The notes: a model not told the origin generated them from the sequence alone. A stretch of 64,000 nt of DNA from Collinsella sp. (GCA_019414515.1 DXLX01000015.1:1-64000), one strand, 5' to 3'. Shown: positions 17,263 to 25,632, numbered from the stretch's first letter. A program made the numbers and translations.

Positions 17263-18345
17263 TTGAAGAAAAGCAATCTGGGCTATGTGCTGGTGCTGAT
17301 CGCCGCGCTTATGTGGGGCAGCATCGGAATCTATGTAAACGGCATCTCGGCCATGGGTGTTTCGTCTCAGAGCATGGCGGCCTTTCGCCTGTTGTCGGGT
17401 GCCGTCTTAATGGCTCCGGTCTTGGCGTTCATGGGTTGCCAGGGAGGCGATCGTGAGGGAAAGGCATCGGGTCCCCTGGCACTGTTCAAGGCAAGTCCTA
17501 AAGAGCTTGTTCCCTGTGCGCTTCTTGGCATTATCGGCCTCGCCACCGCTAACACGCTTTATTACGAGTGCATGGGCGAGGTGGGCATGTCCACGGCCTC
17601 GGTGCTGCTCTACACCTCGCCGGTGTTTGGCGTCATGCTCGGCCGCGTGCTTTATCGCGAGGATGTGACTCCCAACAAGCTCGTTGCCATCGCTTTTAAT
17701 ATCGGTGGCTGTGTACTTGCAGTGACCAATGGCGACCTTTCCGGTTTCCATTTTTCGGTTTGGGGCGTCACGTCGGGCGTGATCGCGGGCTTTTGCGGCG
17801 CGTCGCTCGCGGTGTTTAGCCGGATAGCAACCAAGACGGTCCACCCGCTGGCTGTCACGTTTTGGGGCCTTGTTTTTGGCGGTGCGGTTATGGCGGCTAT
17901 CGCGGCTCCGTGGCCAGATGTCGCCGCGGCAATGTCGCCACAGCTGCTGCTGCTGTTCTTTGGTTTTGGACTCATCCCCACAGCCGTGGCCTATGTCTTA
18001 TATATGCAGGGTCTGTCCATGGGGCTCGAGACGTCGAAAGTTCCCGTCGTAATGTCATTCGAGACGGTCGTCACCGTACTGGTGGGCATTGGTGTCTACG
18101 CCGAGCCCGCCGGCGCGATTAAAGTCCTGGGCATCGTGCTGGTGCTCGCGTCCATCCTGATTATGAATACCGACTTCTCCAAGCTGCGCAACAGTGTGTT
18201 TGTCGGTCATGTCATTGAGAGCATGACCTTTAAGCCCAACGCGTGGTGGACCGAAAAATCTCAGGACATGGATCTGTTTAAGGAACGCACCGGCATTGCG
18301 CTGGAACCCACCGTACAGGAAAGCCCCTGGTACTTCGTGCGATAG
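17263..18345 (+). CDS. DMT/EamA family transporter, possible amine exporter
   Basis: A 360-residue protein with about ten membrane helices in two EamA repeats (first repeat begins LGYVLVLIAALMWGSIGIYV). TTG 17263 is chosen as start because GAGGAGG (17251-17257) is ideally placed; the in-frame GTG 17227 abuts the promoter. EamA proteins export amino acids or metabolites, or import sugars in some groups. A 55-residue hydrophilic C-terminal tail (from about 306, rich in Trp and Phe) is unusual for the family. Its operator resembles that of the PTS operon, suggesting export of the amino acid freed from a glycated amine. That role is inference. Confidence 0.85.
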   Translation: MKKSNLGYVLVLIAALMWGSIGIYVNGISAMGVSSQSMAAFRLLSGAVLMAPVLAFMGCQGGDREGKASGPLALFKASPKELVPCALLGIIGLATANTLYYECMGEVGMSTASVLLYTSPVFGVMLGRVLYREDVTPNKLVAIAFNIGGCVLAVTNGDLSGFHFSVWGVTSGVIAGFCGASLAVFSRIATKTVHPLAVTFWGLVFGGAVMAAIAAPWPDVAAAMSPQLLLLFFGFGLIPTAVAYVLYMQGLSMGLETSKVPVVMSFETVVTVLVGIGVYAEPAGAIKVLGIVLVLASILIMNTDFSKLRNSVFVGHVIESMTFKPNAWWTEKSQDMDLFKERTGIALEPTVQESPWYFVR

Positions 18346-18490
18346 GGGATTGCGCGCAGGGTCTGACCTGGGGTTATCCAGCTAGCGCCGGCCTACCTAG
18401 CCAAACGTTTCGAGTACGTTAAACCCGTCAACGGTCGATTTTCACCCGCGAACGGTCTTTATACTAATTAGCAATATAAGCAACGTATAA

Positions 18491-18510
18491 GACGTTATAA
18501 TGACCATAAC
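18491..18510 (+). promoter_or_regulatory. -10 box and GntR-type operator of the PTS operon
   Basis: GACGTTATA (18491-18499) overlaps TATAAT (18496-18501) and is followed by CCATAACG. The same GACGTTATA occurs at 24634-24642 before the GntR gene. Repression by that GntR protein is the simple reading. Confidence 0.5.
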
Positions 18511-18527
18511 GAAAAGGAGGAGGCAAG

Positions 18528-19451
18528 ATGAATCAGATCATTCTCGCATCTCATGGCGGCCTGGCCGCAGGCGCCAAAGACACGCTCGAGATGGTTCTCG
18601 GCGACGTGTCGAACGTCCACGTCGTGTCGCTTGCTCGTGACGACAAGGAGCCCATCACCAATAAGGTTGAGGCTATGATCGCCACGTTCAACGCGGACGA
18701 CACCGTCTATGTTCTGACCGATATGCTCGGCAGCTCGGTCAACAACAACATGGTCGAGCTTTCCAAGAACGGCACGAAGTTCACGGTTGTCAGCGGTTTC
18801 AACATCCCGCTGGCGCTCACGCTCGCTATGAGCCCCGTCCCCGTCAAGGGTGCCGAGCTCGCAGCCCTCATCAACGAGGCCCGCACCGGTCTGACCAACC
18901 CCAACGCACCGGTCGAGGCTGCCGCGGCTCCCGCCAAGAAGGCCAAGGCGTCCCGTCACAGCTCCGGTCCCGCCAAGATCGTCCTCGCACGTCTTGACTA
19001 CCGTCTGCTGCACGGCCAGGTCGTCTTTACCTGGACCACCAAGGTTCAGGCCGAGCGCATCATCGTCGTCGACAACGCCGCCGCCAACGATGACATCAAG
19101 AAGGGCGCTCTTAAGCTGGCCAAGCCCCAGGGCGTGCGCCTGAACGTCTTCACCGTCGAGCGTGCCCTCGCCAAGATGGACAAGCTCAACACCCTCGGCG
19201 AGCGCGTCATGTTCGTCTTTGGCAACACTGCCGAGATGCTGCAGTTCTGCCAGGGCTACAAGCTCGACGCCATCAACCTGGGCGCCACCGCCAACCACGA
19301 CGGTGCCGATCAGGTCGGCGGCAAGGACAGCTCCGTCTTCCTCGACGCCAACCAGAAGGCCGACGTCAACCAACTGCTCGACATGGGCATCAAGCTCTAC
19401 GTCCAGCAGACCCCTACGTATCAGAGCGTCGACATCGACGCCAAGCTGTAA
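18528..19451 (+). CDS. PTS mannose-family IIAB fusion
   Basis: A 307-residue cytoplasmic protein. The IIA domain (1 to about 125) begins MNQIILASHGGLAAG with phospho-acceptor His9; an Ala/Lys/Pro linker (about 126-145) leads to the IIB domain with RLDYRLLHGQVVFTW and phospho-acceptor His162. Phosphate passes from HPr to His9, then His162, then the sugar. Start ATG 18528 has AAGGAGGAGG. It heads an operon with IIC and IID (gaps 36 and 13 bp). The same organisation occurs in ManX and in glycated-amine PTS systems. Confidence 0.95.
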   Translation: MNQIILASHGGLAAGAKDTLEMVLGDVSNVHVVSLARDDKEPITNKVEAMIATFNADDTVYVLTDMLGSSVNNNMVELSKNGTKFTVVSGFNIPLALTLAMSPVPVKGAELAALINEARTGLTNPNAPVEAAAAPAKKAKASRHSSGPAKIVLARLDYRLLHGQVVFTWTTKVQAERIIVVDNAAANDDIKKGALKLAKPQGVRLNVFTVERALAKMDKLNTLGERVMFVFGNTAEMLQFCQGYKLDAINLGATANHDGADQVGGKDSSVFLDANQKADVNQLLDMGIKLYVQQTPTYQSVDIDAKL

Positions 19452-19487
19452 TCAACCAGGCTTTTGCCTGACTGAAAGGAGAAGGGT

Positions 19488-20282
19488 ATGAATACGTTCA
19501 TCAGTGCGGTGCTCGTCGGCCTCGTCGGCGTGTTCTGCATGTGGGACTCCCGCCTGCTCGGTCGTCTTAACTTCGAGCAGCCCCTCGTTGGCGCTACGCT
19601 CGTCGGTCTGCTGCTGGGCGATGTGCCCACCGGCCTTGCCGTCGGTGCCGCCGTCGAGCTCGTGTCCATGGGCCTGGTGCAGGTCGGCGCCGCCGTTCCG
19701 CCCGATATGGTCCTGGGCGGCATCGTGGCCGCTGCCTTTGCGTGCCTGACCGATGCTTCCGCCGAGACCGCCATGACGATCGCCATCCCGGTCGCCGTCC
19801 TGGGTCAGCTCCTCGGCATCGTGTTCCGTTCCATCATCGCCGCCCTCACCCATGTGGCAGATAGCGCGATCGATAACGGAAAGTTCAAGACCGCCTACCG
19901 CATGCACATCTGCGCCGGCTCCGGTCTGTACGCCGTCATGTACTTCCTGCCGATCTTCCTCGCCGTCTTTGTTGGCACCGACCTGGTTCAGGCCATCGTC
20001 AACATGGTTCCCGAGTGGCTGTCCACTGGTCTTAACGTTTCGACCAAGATCATGACCGCCTACGGCTTGGCCCTGCTGCTCACCATGATGATCAAGAAGG
20101 GTATGACTCCGTTCCTGTTCATCGGTTTCCTGCTCGCCGCTTACCTCAACCTGTCCGTCATCGCGGTCGCTCTGATCGGTGTGTGCCTGGCTGTCGTCTT
20201 CATGGGCTTCAAGTTCAACGGTTCCCATGCAGCCGCCGGTGTCGATTCCGACTACGATCCGCTCGAAGACGACGAAGACTAA
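19488..20282 (+). CDS. PTS mannose-family IIC component
   Basis: A 264-residue membrane subunit with the usual sequence of hydrophobic helices and the marks NFEQPLVGATLVGLLLGDVP and AAVELVSMGLVQVGAAVPPD. With IID it forms the sugar channel. The C terminus is acidic (YDPLEDDED). GAAAGGAGAAGGG precedes ATG 19488. The C-terminal coding end overlaps nothing; IID starts 13 bp later, which indicates tight co-expression. Confidence 0.95.
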   Translation: MNTFISAVLVGLVGVFCMWDSRLLGRLNFEQPLVGATLVGLLLGDVPTGLAVGAAVELVSMGLVQVGAAVPPDMVLGGIVAAAFACLTDASAETAMTIAIPVAVLGQLLGIVFRSIIAALTHVADSAIDNGKFKTAYRMHICAGSGLYAVMYFLPIFLAVFVGTDLVQAIVNMVPEWLSTGLNVSTKIMTAYGLALLLTMMIKKGMTPFLFIGFLLAAYLNLSVIAVALIGVCLAVVFMGFKFNGSHAAAGVDSDYDPLEDDED

Positions 20283-20295
20283 GGAGGAACACACT

Positions 20296-21129
20296 ATGGC
20301 AACCGCAACCAAGGACGTGTCCCTGAACAAGAAGGTCAGCCAGTTCTTCTGGCGCTCCTGGGCCATCCAGGCCTCTTGGAACTACGAGCGTCAGATGAAC
20401 ATGGGCTTCCTCTACGGCATGGTTCCCACGCTCGATCGCCTCTATCCGGATGAGTCCGACCCCAAGCAGCTCGCTGCTAAGAAAGAGGCTTACCACCGTC
20501 ACATGGCGTTCTACAACTGCACCCCGCAGACGAGCGCTTTCATCCTGGGCCTCTCCGCCTCCATGGAGGAGGAGTACGCCAAGGATCCCGAGAACTTCGA
20601 TCCCGATTCGATCAACGCGGTCAAGACCTCCCTCATGGGTCCGCTTTCCGGCATCGGTGACTCCTTCTTCCAGGGCACCATCCGCGTTATCGCCTTTGGC
20701 CTGGGCGTTCAGCTGGCTCAGCAGGGCTCCATCATGGGCCCGATTCTGGCTATGCTCATCTCCATCGTCCCCTCTGTGCTGATCACTTGGTTCGCAGCCA
20801 AGATGGGTTATCAGGGCGGCCACGAGTACCTGAGCAAGCTTCAGGGCGGCGACCTCATGGAGAAGCTCATGTATGTCTGCGGCATCGTGGGTCTTATGTC
20901 CGTGGGCGGCATGATCGCTACGCTGATCGGCGCCACCACCCCGCTGCAGTTCGCTGAGGGCACCGTCGTGATCCAGGACATCCTGGACGGCATGATGCCC
21001 CAGATGATCTCCCTCGGCCTCACTGGCCTTATGTACTGGCTCATCAAGAAGAACGTCAACACCGGTTGGCTTCTCGTGATCGCCATTGTGGGCGGCATCG
21101 CCCTCTCCGCGGTCGGCATCCTGGCTTAG
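20296..21129 (+). CDS. PTS mannose-family IID component
   Basis: A 277-residue membrane subunit. The N-terminal half is cytoplasmic (FFWRSWAIQASWNYERQMNM, a IID hallmark) with MGPLSGIGDSFFQGT near 118, and helices fill the C-terminal third. Start ATG 20296 has AAGGAGGA at 20281; an in-frame upstream start within the IIC gene is rejected. It completes the transporter and ends the operon before a weak hairpin. The substrate is not told by IID alone; neighbouring SIS enzymes point to a phosphorylated amine sugar or Amadori compound. Confidence 0.95.
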   Translation: MATATKDVSLNKKVSQFFWRSWAIQASWNYERQMNMGFLYGMVPTLDRLYPDESDPKQLAAKKEAYHRHMAFYNCTPQTSAFILGLSASMEEEYAKDPENFDPDSINAVKTSLMGPLSGIGDSFFQGTIRVIAFGLGVQLAQQGSIMGPILAMLISIVPSVLITWFAAKMGYQGGHEYLSKLQGGDLMEKLMYVCGIVGLMSVGGMIATLIGATTPLQFAEGTVVIQDILDGMMPQMISLGLTGLMYWLIKKNVNTGWLLVIAIVGGIALSAVGILA

Positions 21130-21163
21130 TCGCGACTAAGCGCCTAACCGCTTTCCCCCGGGG

Positions 21164-21238
21164 GCCTGCCTGGCATCCCATACCCCAGGCAGGCTTCCAT
21201 CCCCAAAATGCGACAATGGGACAGTCCCCTTGTCGCAT
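21164..21238 (+). repeat. Two tandem hairpins after the PTS operon
   Basis: Hairpin one pairs GCCTGCCTGG (21164-21173) with CCAGGCAGGC (21185-21194) and may be a weak terminator. Hairpin two pairs ATGCGACAA (21208-21216) with TTGTCGCAT (21230-21238) around an inner GGGACAGTCCC, and looks like a small palindromic repeat. Confidence 0.65.
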
Positions 21239-21328
21239 CCTCAACGGGCCGGCGACTCGGTCCAAACCACGGTAACCCTGCGAGCGCCCGGCAATGTGGC
21301 GCCGCAAAAATCGAAAGGAATGTGTCAG

Positions 21329-22312
21329 ATGTACGAGATCGACCTTAACCTCCCTAAGCAGATCGTCGCTGACGTCCTGTCCAACCACGAGATCCACAGC
21401 GTCGCCTTCGTCGGCTGCGGCGCTTCCATGTCCGACCTTTACCCCGCCAAGTACTTCCTGGCCAACAACACGGACAAGCTGAACGTTCAGATCTTCACCG
21501 CTAACGAGTTCAACTACGACACGCCCTCCTGGGTCAACGAGCACACCTTCGTGATCACCTGCTCCCTCGGTGGCTCCACGCCCGAGACCGTCGAGGCCAA
21601 CAAGACCGCCAAGAAGCACAACTGCCCGGTCGTCTCCCTCACCAACAAGGCTGGCTCCGCTCTGACCGTCGACGCTGACTACGTTATCGTTCACGGCTTC
21701 CACGCCAACTTCGCTGCCAAGTGCGAGAAGCCCGGCTACGCCATCGCTCTTGCTGTCGAGATCCTTCAGCAGACCGAGGGCTATGACCACTACGAGGACA
21801 TGATCACCGGCCTCACCAACGTCTTCGAGCTCTGCGAGAACGCCGCTCAGTCCTGCAAGAAGCTCGCCAAGAAGTTCGCCGAGGACTTCAAGGACGACAA
21901 GATGATCTACTTCATGGCTTCCGGTGCCTCCGAGAAGATGGCTTACTCTCACGCCGCCTTCCTGTTCACCGAGATGCAGTGGATCGACGCCGCCGCCTAC
22001 AACACCGGCGAGTACTTCCACGGCCCGTTCGAGGTTTCCACCGAGGGTAAGCCCTACGTCTTCTTCATGTCCGATGGCGCTACCCGTCCGATGGACGCCC
22101 GCGCCCTCACCTTCCTTGAGCGCATGGGCGCCAAGGTCGCTCTGATCGACTCCAAGGACTACGGCCTGGCTGACGCCGTGCCCGCGAGCGTCGTCACCTA
22201 CTTCAACCCGCTGCTGCACCTTGCCGTTATGCGCGAGTACGGCAACCAGATCGCCGAGGCCCGTCAGCACCCGCTGACCATGCGTCGCTACATGTGGAAG
22301 CTTTCCTACTAA
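21329..22312 (+). CDS. SIS-domain deglycase/isomerase, second copy
   Basis: A 327-residue two-SIS-domain protein, beginning MYEIDLNLPKQIVADVL, with VGCGASMSDLYPAKYF (loop one), SLGGSTPETVEANKTA near 83 and the ending TMRRYMWKLSY. It parallels the SIS protein at 16039 and follows the PTS operon by 200 bp. In PTS-linked Amadori pathways two SIS deglycases act on different glycated isomers, and the pair here could do the same. ATG 21329 is preferred to ATG 21320 because GAAAGGA (21313-21319) gives proper spacing only for the former. The product is likely sugar phosphate plus free amine (inference). Confidence 0.85.
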   Translation: MYEIDLNLPKQIVADVLSNHEIHSVAFVGCGASMSDLYPAKYFLANNTDKLNVQIFTANEFNYDTPSWVNEHTFVITCSLGGSTPETVEANKTAKKHNCPVVSLTNKAGSALTVDADYVIVHGFHANFAAKCEKPGYAIALAVEILQQTEGYDHYEDMITGLTNVFELCENAAQSCKKLAKKFAEDFKDDKMIYFMASGASEKMAYSHAAFLFTEMQWIDAAAYNTGEYFHGPFEVSTEGKPYVFFMSDGATRPMDARALTFLERMGAKVALIDSKDYGLADAVPASVVTYFNPLLHLAVMREYGNQIAEARQHPLTMRRYMWKLSY

Positions 22313-22315
22313 TCA

Positions 22316-22337
22316 CAAGTAAGTAGACCTTACGGGT
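22316..22337. repeat. Solo arm of intergenic repeat family 5
   Basis: This 22-base stretch beginning ACAAGTAAGTAGACC matches the reverse complement of 23299-23320 at 19 of 22 positions. It lies directly after the SIS gene and before its terminator. Confidence 0.55.
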
Positions 22338-22345
22338 TGATTGAG

Positions 22346-22378
22346 AGGGGATGGGGTTTGCGCCCCATCCCCTTTTTT
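22346..22378 (+). terminator. Terminator after the second SIS gene
   Basis: GGGGATGGGG (22347-22356) pairs with CCCCATCCCC (22363-22372) and is followed by six T residues. Confidence 0.93.
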
Positions 22379-22413
22379 GCTCTGGGGAGGGCGTGTCTGT
22401 CGCGTCATAAAAC

Positions 22414-22458
22414 CCCAGATAAAACCTACCAAAATAAACCTGTCCCTTTTTGGCAGGT
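22414..22458. repeat. Intergenic repeat family 3, copy B
   Basis: Starts CCCAGATAAAACCTACC and ends TTTTTGGCAGGT. Stem ACCTACCAAAA pairs with TTTTTGGCAGGT around a loop with AAACCTGTCCC. Its right edge touches the ribosome site of the HAD gene (GGGAGGAG, 22459-22466). Confidence 0.85.
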
Positions 22459-22472
22459 GGGAGGAGATGCGT

Positions 22473-23102
22473 ATGATCAAGGCAGTGCTGTTTGACATGG
22501 ACGGAGTGCTGGTCGATACCGAGTGGTTCTACAACCGTCGTCGCGTGGCGTTTATGGAGGAGAAGGGCTTCCACTTTGATGAGATTCCCGATCTTTCGGG
22601 GTCTAACGAGCCTGCCATTTGGGAGGCGCTGGTGCCCGACGATGTTGAGCTGCGCGAGCGTCTGCGCGTGGAGTACAAGCAGGTCTACAGCCCGGACCAT
22701 CCCGTTCCGTATGCCGAGTTGCTCAACGAGCAGACGGAGCCGGTGATGCGTGAGCTGCACGAGCGCGGCGTGAAGTGCGCCATCGCGAGCTCGTCCTATC
22801 GCGAGCTCATTGACGAGCTGGTGGAGATTGCCGGCATCGCCGACGTGCTGGACTACACCATCAGCGGTCACGAGTGCAGTGCGTTTAAGCCCGACCCCGA
22901 GATCTACCTGCGCGCCATGGAGGCGCTGGGGGTGGAGCCTGCCGAGTGCCTGGTTATCGAGGATTCGCCTTTGGGCATCGAGGCCGGCAAGCGTTCCGGC
23001 GCCCGCGTCCTGGCACTGCGTCCGCACGAGGGCGTCAACCTCGATCAATCGCGAGCCGATGCCGTTATTGATAATCTGACCGACATTTTGGCCGCTTTGT
23101 AG
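22473..23102 (+). CDS. HAD-IA sugar phosphatase/phosphomutase-like
   Basis: A 209-residue HAD hydrolase: motif I DMDGVLVDTE (Asp8 nucleophile, Asp10), motif II Ser in AIASSSYRELI, motif III Lys in FKPDPEIYLRAME and motif IV IEDSPLGIEAG. A helical cap lies between motifs I and II. This is the beta-phosphoglucomutase/phosphatase subgroup, acting on small sugar phosphates in the cytoplasm. The start ATG 22473 has GGGAGGAG six bases upstream. Its place behind the PTS/SIS genes suggests sugar-phosphate clearance, but it probably has its own transcript. Confidence 0.88.
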   Translation: MIKAVLFDMDGVLVDTEWFYNRRRVAFMEEKGFHFDEIPDLSGSNEPAIWEALVPDDVELRERLRVEYKQVYSPDHPVPYAELLNEQTEPVMRELHERGVKCAIASSSYRELIDELVEIAGIADVLDYTISGHECSAFKPDPEIYLRAMEALGVEPAECLVIEDSPLGIEAGKRSGARVLALRPHEGVNLDQSRADAVIDNLTDILAAL

Positions 23103-23199
23103 TGTCAATCCGCCGCGAGAAGCACTGATTCACGCGTCTTTTGCTGCGGATTGGCTTAATTTGTCATCTATTTGGATCCGTTTGGCTTCGATTCGGGCT

Positions 23200-23318
23200 A
23201 AGTGAGTAGACTTTTTGGCGCAGGCCGAGCACAAAGTGCATCCGCTCTAGTAAAACCGCAGGTCACAGGGGTGGCGGTTTTGGGTGTGCTCTGCAGGTCG
23301 CGTAAAGTCTACTCACTT
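23200..23318. repeat. Long nested palindrome, family 5
   Basis: Outer arms AAGTGAGTAGACTTT (23200-23214) and 23304-23318 are perfect 15-bp complements. Inside are further partly paired arms (GCAGGCCGAGCAC with GTGTGCTCTGC) and an inner stem AAAACCGC (23252-23259)/GCGGTTTT (23274-23281). The 119-bp unit fills the gap before the YitT gene. Nothing else but a TACAAT -10 box (23407-23412) is evident in 23103-23457. Confidence 0.85.
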
Positions 23319-23457
23319 GTACTTTGGGCCTTTGGTCGTGGGGGTTGCTGGTCCCGTTTTGGTCGTCGAGAGAGGGCGAATTGAAGCGCCTCTTCTCGCT
23401 CCATGCTACAATCGCGGGCACGCCCCACAACTATATCTGCCTTCGAAAGGAGCCTAC

Positions 23458-24465
23458 GTGGCGAACGCCATCGATCAGCTCACGGACCGCGTGCTCGTGC
23501 TCGGCCGCCTCACTATCGTCCGCCGCGCCATCACCGCTGTGGCAGTCACCATTTCCGCCGTTCTCCAGACATTCCTGATTCAGGCGTTCATTCGGCCCGC
23601 CGACCTGCTTCCGAGCGGTCTTACCGGCGTCGCGGTCCTGCTCGATCGCGTTACCTCGCTGGGCGGCGTTCACATCGACATCTCGCTCGGTATGCTCGCG
23701 CTCAACATCCCTGTGGCGCTCCTATGCTGGAGCGGCATTAGCAAGCGCTTCGTCATCTTCTCGATGATGCAGGTCGTGCTCTCGTCGCTGTTCCTCAACA
23801 TCTTTCACTTTTCCCCGTTTTTGGGCGACAAGATCATGCTCATCATTTTTGGCGGCGTGGTCTCGGGTCTGGGCGCTGCCATCGCGCTAAAGTCCGGCGC
23901 ATCCACCGGCGGCACCGACTTTATCGCGCTGTGGGTCTCCAACCACACGGGCAAGACTATCTGGGGTGTCATCTTTGGTTTCAACTGCTTTATCCTGGCG
24001 ATCTTTGGCTTTATGTTTGGCTGGGACAATGCGGCGTACTCCATCGTGTTCCAGTTTATTTCGACCAAGACCATCGACAGTTTCTATCGTCGCTACGACC
24101 GCGTGACGCTGCAGATCACGACGCGCAAGGCAGACGAGGTCATGACCGCCTATGTTGACCATTTTCAGCACGGCATTAGCTGTGCCGAGGTCATCGGCGG
24201 ATACAGCCGCGAAAAGATGTACCTGCTGCACGCCGTTGTCTCGACCTACGAGAGCCAGGACATTATCAAGCTGGTGTGCGACATTGATCCCGGTGCCGTG
24301 ATCAACGTGTTCCACACGCTCAACTTTGTGGGCGGCTGGTGGGGCGGTCATGTCGACGAGCCCATGCCCACGGCCGTACCCGATCCCGACAAGCCCGCGC
24401 GCATGGCCAGCAGGCAGGCGCGCCTCAGCGAGCAGGACAGCCTGCAGCAGGACGACGGCAAGTAG
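23458..24465 (+). CDS. YitT family membrane protein with DUF2179 domain
   Basis: A 335-residue protein with five or six N-terminal helices (first TVRRAITAVAVTISAVLQTF-like segment near 20-45), the YitT motif GLTGVAVLLDRV and SGASTGGTDFIALW, and a C-terminal soluble DUF2179 domain (about 215-300). A GTG at 23458 with AAAGGAG six bases upstream is chosen; the open frame upstream runs through the palindrome. The family function is not settled, so no substrate is proposed. The C-terminal 35 residues are Gln/Asp-rich and probably disordered. Confidence 0.88.
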   Translation: MANAIDQLTDRVLVLGRLTIVRRAITAVAVTISAVLQTFLIQAFIRPADLLPSGLTGVAVLLDRVTSLGGVHIDISLGMLALNIPVALLCWSGISKRFVIFSMMQVVLSSLFLNIFHFSPFLGDKIMLIIFGGVVSGLGAAIALKSGASTGGTDFIALWVSNHTGKTIWGVIFGFNCFILAIFGFMFGWDNAAYSIVFQFISTKTIDSFYRRYDRVTLQITTRKADEVMTAYVDHFQHGISCAEVIGGYSREKMYLLHAVVSTYESQDIIKLVCDIDPGAVINVFHTLNFVGGWWGGHVDEPMPTAVPDPDKPARMASRQARLSEQDSLQQDDGK

Positions 24466-24509
24466 GGTATTGGCATTTTGCCGGCCCGGCGCAACCCTTC
24501 CGCATGAGC

Positions 24510-24547
24510 CCCTCGAAAGCCCCGTTGCTTTCGAGGGACTTTCGTTT
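24510..24547 (+). terminator. Terminator after the YitT gene
   Basis: CCCTCGAAAGC (24510-24520) pairs with GCTTTCGAGGG (24527-24537), followed by ACTTTCGTTT. It runs straight into repeat family 3. Confidence 0.75.
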
Positions 24548-24592
24548 GCCCAGATAAAACCTACCAAAATGAAGCTGTCGCTTTTTGGTAGG
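24545..24592. repeat. Intergenic repeat family 3, copy C
   Basis: Begins TTTGCCCAGATAAAACCTACC and ends TTTTTGGTAGG; the loop differs slightly (AATGAAGCTGTCGC). It has the same orientation relative to the downstream GntR gene as copy B has to the HAD gene. Confidence 0.82.
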
Positions 24593-24632
24593 GATGGTGT
24601 ATCGTTTTATCAATATGAGATAATATGAAACT

Positions 24633-24646
24633 AGACGTTATATACG
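24633..24646. promoter_or_regulatory. Operator upstream of GntR gene 24685
   Basis: ACGT, five bases, ACGT symmetry (24635-24647, ACGTTATATACGT) within an AT-rich promoter. It matches sites before the DMT gene (17204) and the PTS operon (18491), so this regulator probably controls itself and both of them. Confidence 0.55.
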
Positions 24647-24684
24647 TATTAGTTATTTCGATATTTCGATAAGAGTGATCAGAT

Positions 24685-25404
24685 ATGCCTGCACCCAAAA
24701 ATGCACCGCTTTACCAGCAGATTTATGACGAAATCAAAGATGCGATCGAGAAAGGTGTTTATGCACCCAAGGAGCGTATTCCGTCCGAGCTTGAGCTAGC
24801 CGAGCAGTACGACGTGAGCCGAATAACGGTGCGCCGCGCCGTCGAGGAGTTGTGCTCCGATGGCTACCTGGTTAAGCAGCAGGGCCGCGGCACCTTTGTT
24901 TCCACGCCGCACATCAATCGCCAGTTTCACGCCTCGACGCTGCAGACGTTTACCGCGCTGTGTGCCAACAACGGCATGAAGGCCGGTGCGCATGTGATCG
25001 ATCGCCAGATCGTTCCGGCGCGCCAAAACGAGATGGAGTTCTTTGGCCTGCAGAAGGATGCGCTGCTGCTGCATATCAAGCGCGTGCGTACGGCCGACGG
25101 CGAGCCCATCTTTGAGGAGAACATCTTTGTGCCGTTTGATGCCTACCGTGAGCTGTTGAGGGCCGATCTTGAGGACAAGTCGATTTTTGCCGAGGTCGAG
25201 CGTGTTGGCGGAATCCCGATTGTCTCGGTTGGCTACCGTACGGTCGAGGCCGTTCGAGCTAATGCCGAGCAGGCGGCCGAGCTGGGCATTGCCCCGCATG
25301 ATCCGCTGCTCAACCTGCGCGCCGGCTTTACCGGTCCCAACGATGAGCCGGTCCTGATGGGTAAGCAGTACTACGTGGGATCGCGCTACGTCATGGTCAT
25401 GTAG
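24685..25404 (+). CDS. GntR family regulator, UTRA type, probable PTS regulator
   Basis: A 239-residue protein with a winged-helix domain (LYQQIYDEIKDAIEKGVYAP, VSRITVRRAVEELCSDGYLV) and a UTRA effector domain with the KQYYVGSRYVMVM ending. It resembles the regulator at 27892 more than the one at 15110, and both end in a similar GSRYV motif. The shared GACGTTATA motif ties it to the exporter at 17263 and the PTS operon at 18528, 6 kb away. The gene stands alone between YitT and recQ. The effector is likely the phosphorylated PTS product. Confidence 0.9.
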   Translation: MPAPKNAPLYQQIYDEIKDAIEKGVYAPKERIPSELELAEQYDVSRITVRRAVEELCSDGYLVKQQGRGTFVSTPHINRQFHASTLQTFTALCANNGMKAGAHVIDRQIVPARQNEMEFFGLQKDALLLHIKRVRTADGEPIFEENIFVPFDAYRELLRADLEDKSIFAEVERVGGIPIVSVGYRTVEAVRANAEQAAELGIAPHDPLLNLRAGFTGPNDEPVLMGKQYYVGSRYVMVM

Positions 25405-25421
25405 CTCTAGTTGCGCCTTTG

Positions 25422-25449
25422 GTTACGGCGTTTTACCAAACGCCGTAAC
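25422..25449 (+). terminator. Hairpin after GntR gene
   Basis: A 12-bp stem GTTACGGCGTTT (25422-25433)/AAACGCCGTAAC (25438-25449) with loop TACC, 18 bp after the stop. No T-run follows, so efficiency is doubtful. Confidence 0.5.
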
Positions 25450-25452
25450 GGC

Positions 25453-25560
25453 TCGACGCTGCAAACGCCCCTAAGCGGCAATCTGACGTTCAATCGTCGG
25501 TCGCGTACCGAAGTACGCTTCCCTCCTCTTTCACGTCACCTTGCTCGCTTAGGGGCGTTT
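25453..25560. repeat. Intergenic repeat family 4, full copy
   Basis: Arms AAACGCCCCTAAGCG (25463-25477) and 25546-25560 are perfect 15-bp complements. The core TCGACGCTGCAAACGCCCC is identical to 12434-12452, but the five bases after it differ and are complemented in the right arm. Confidence 0.85.
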
Positions 25561-25632
25561 TCGCTGACTTATGCTCAACCAGCGACGTTTCCGTGCTTGT
25601 CAAGAGATAAAACATCGACGTTGCCGGGCCGG

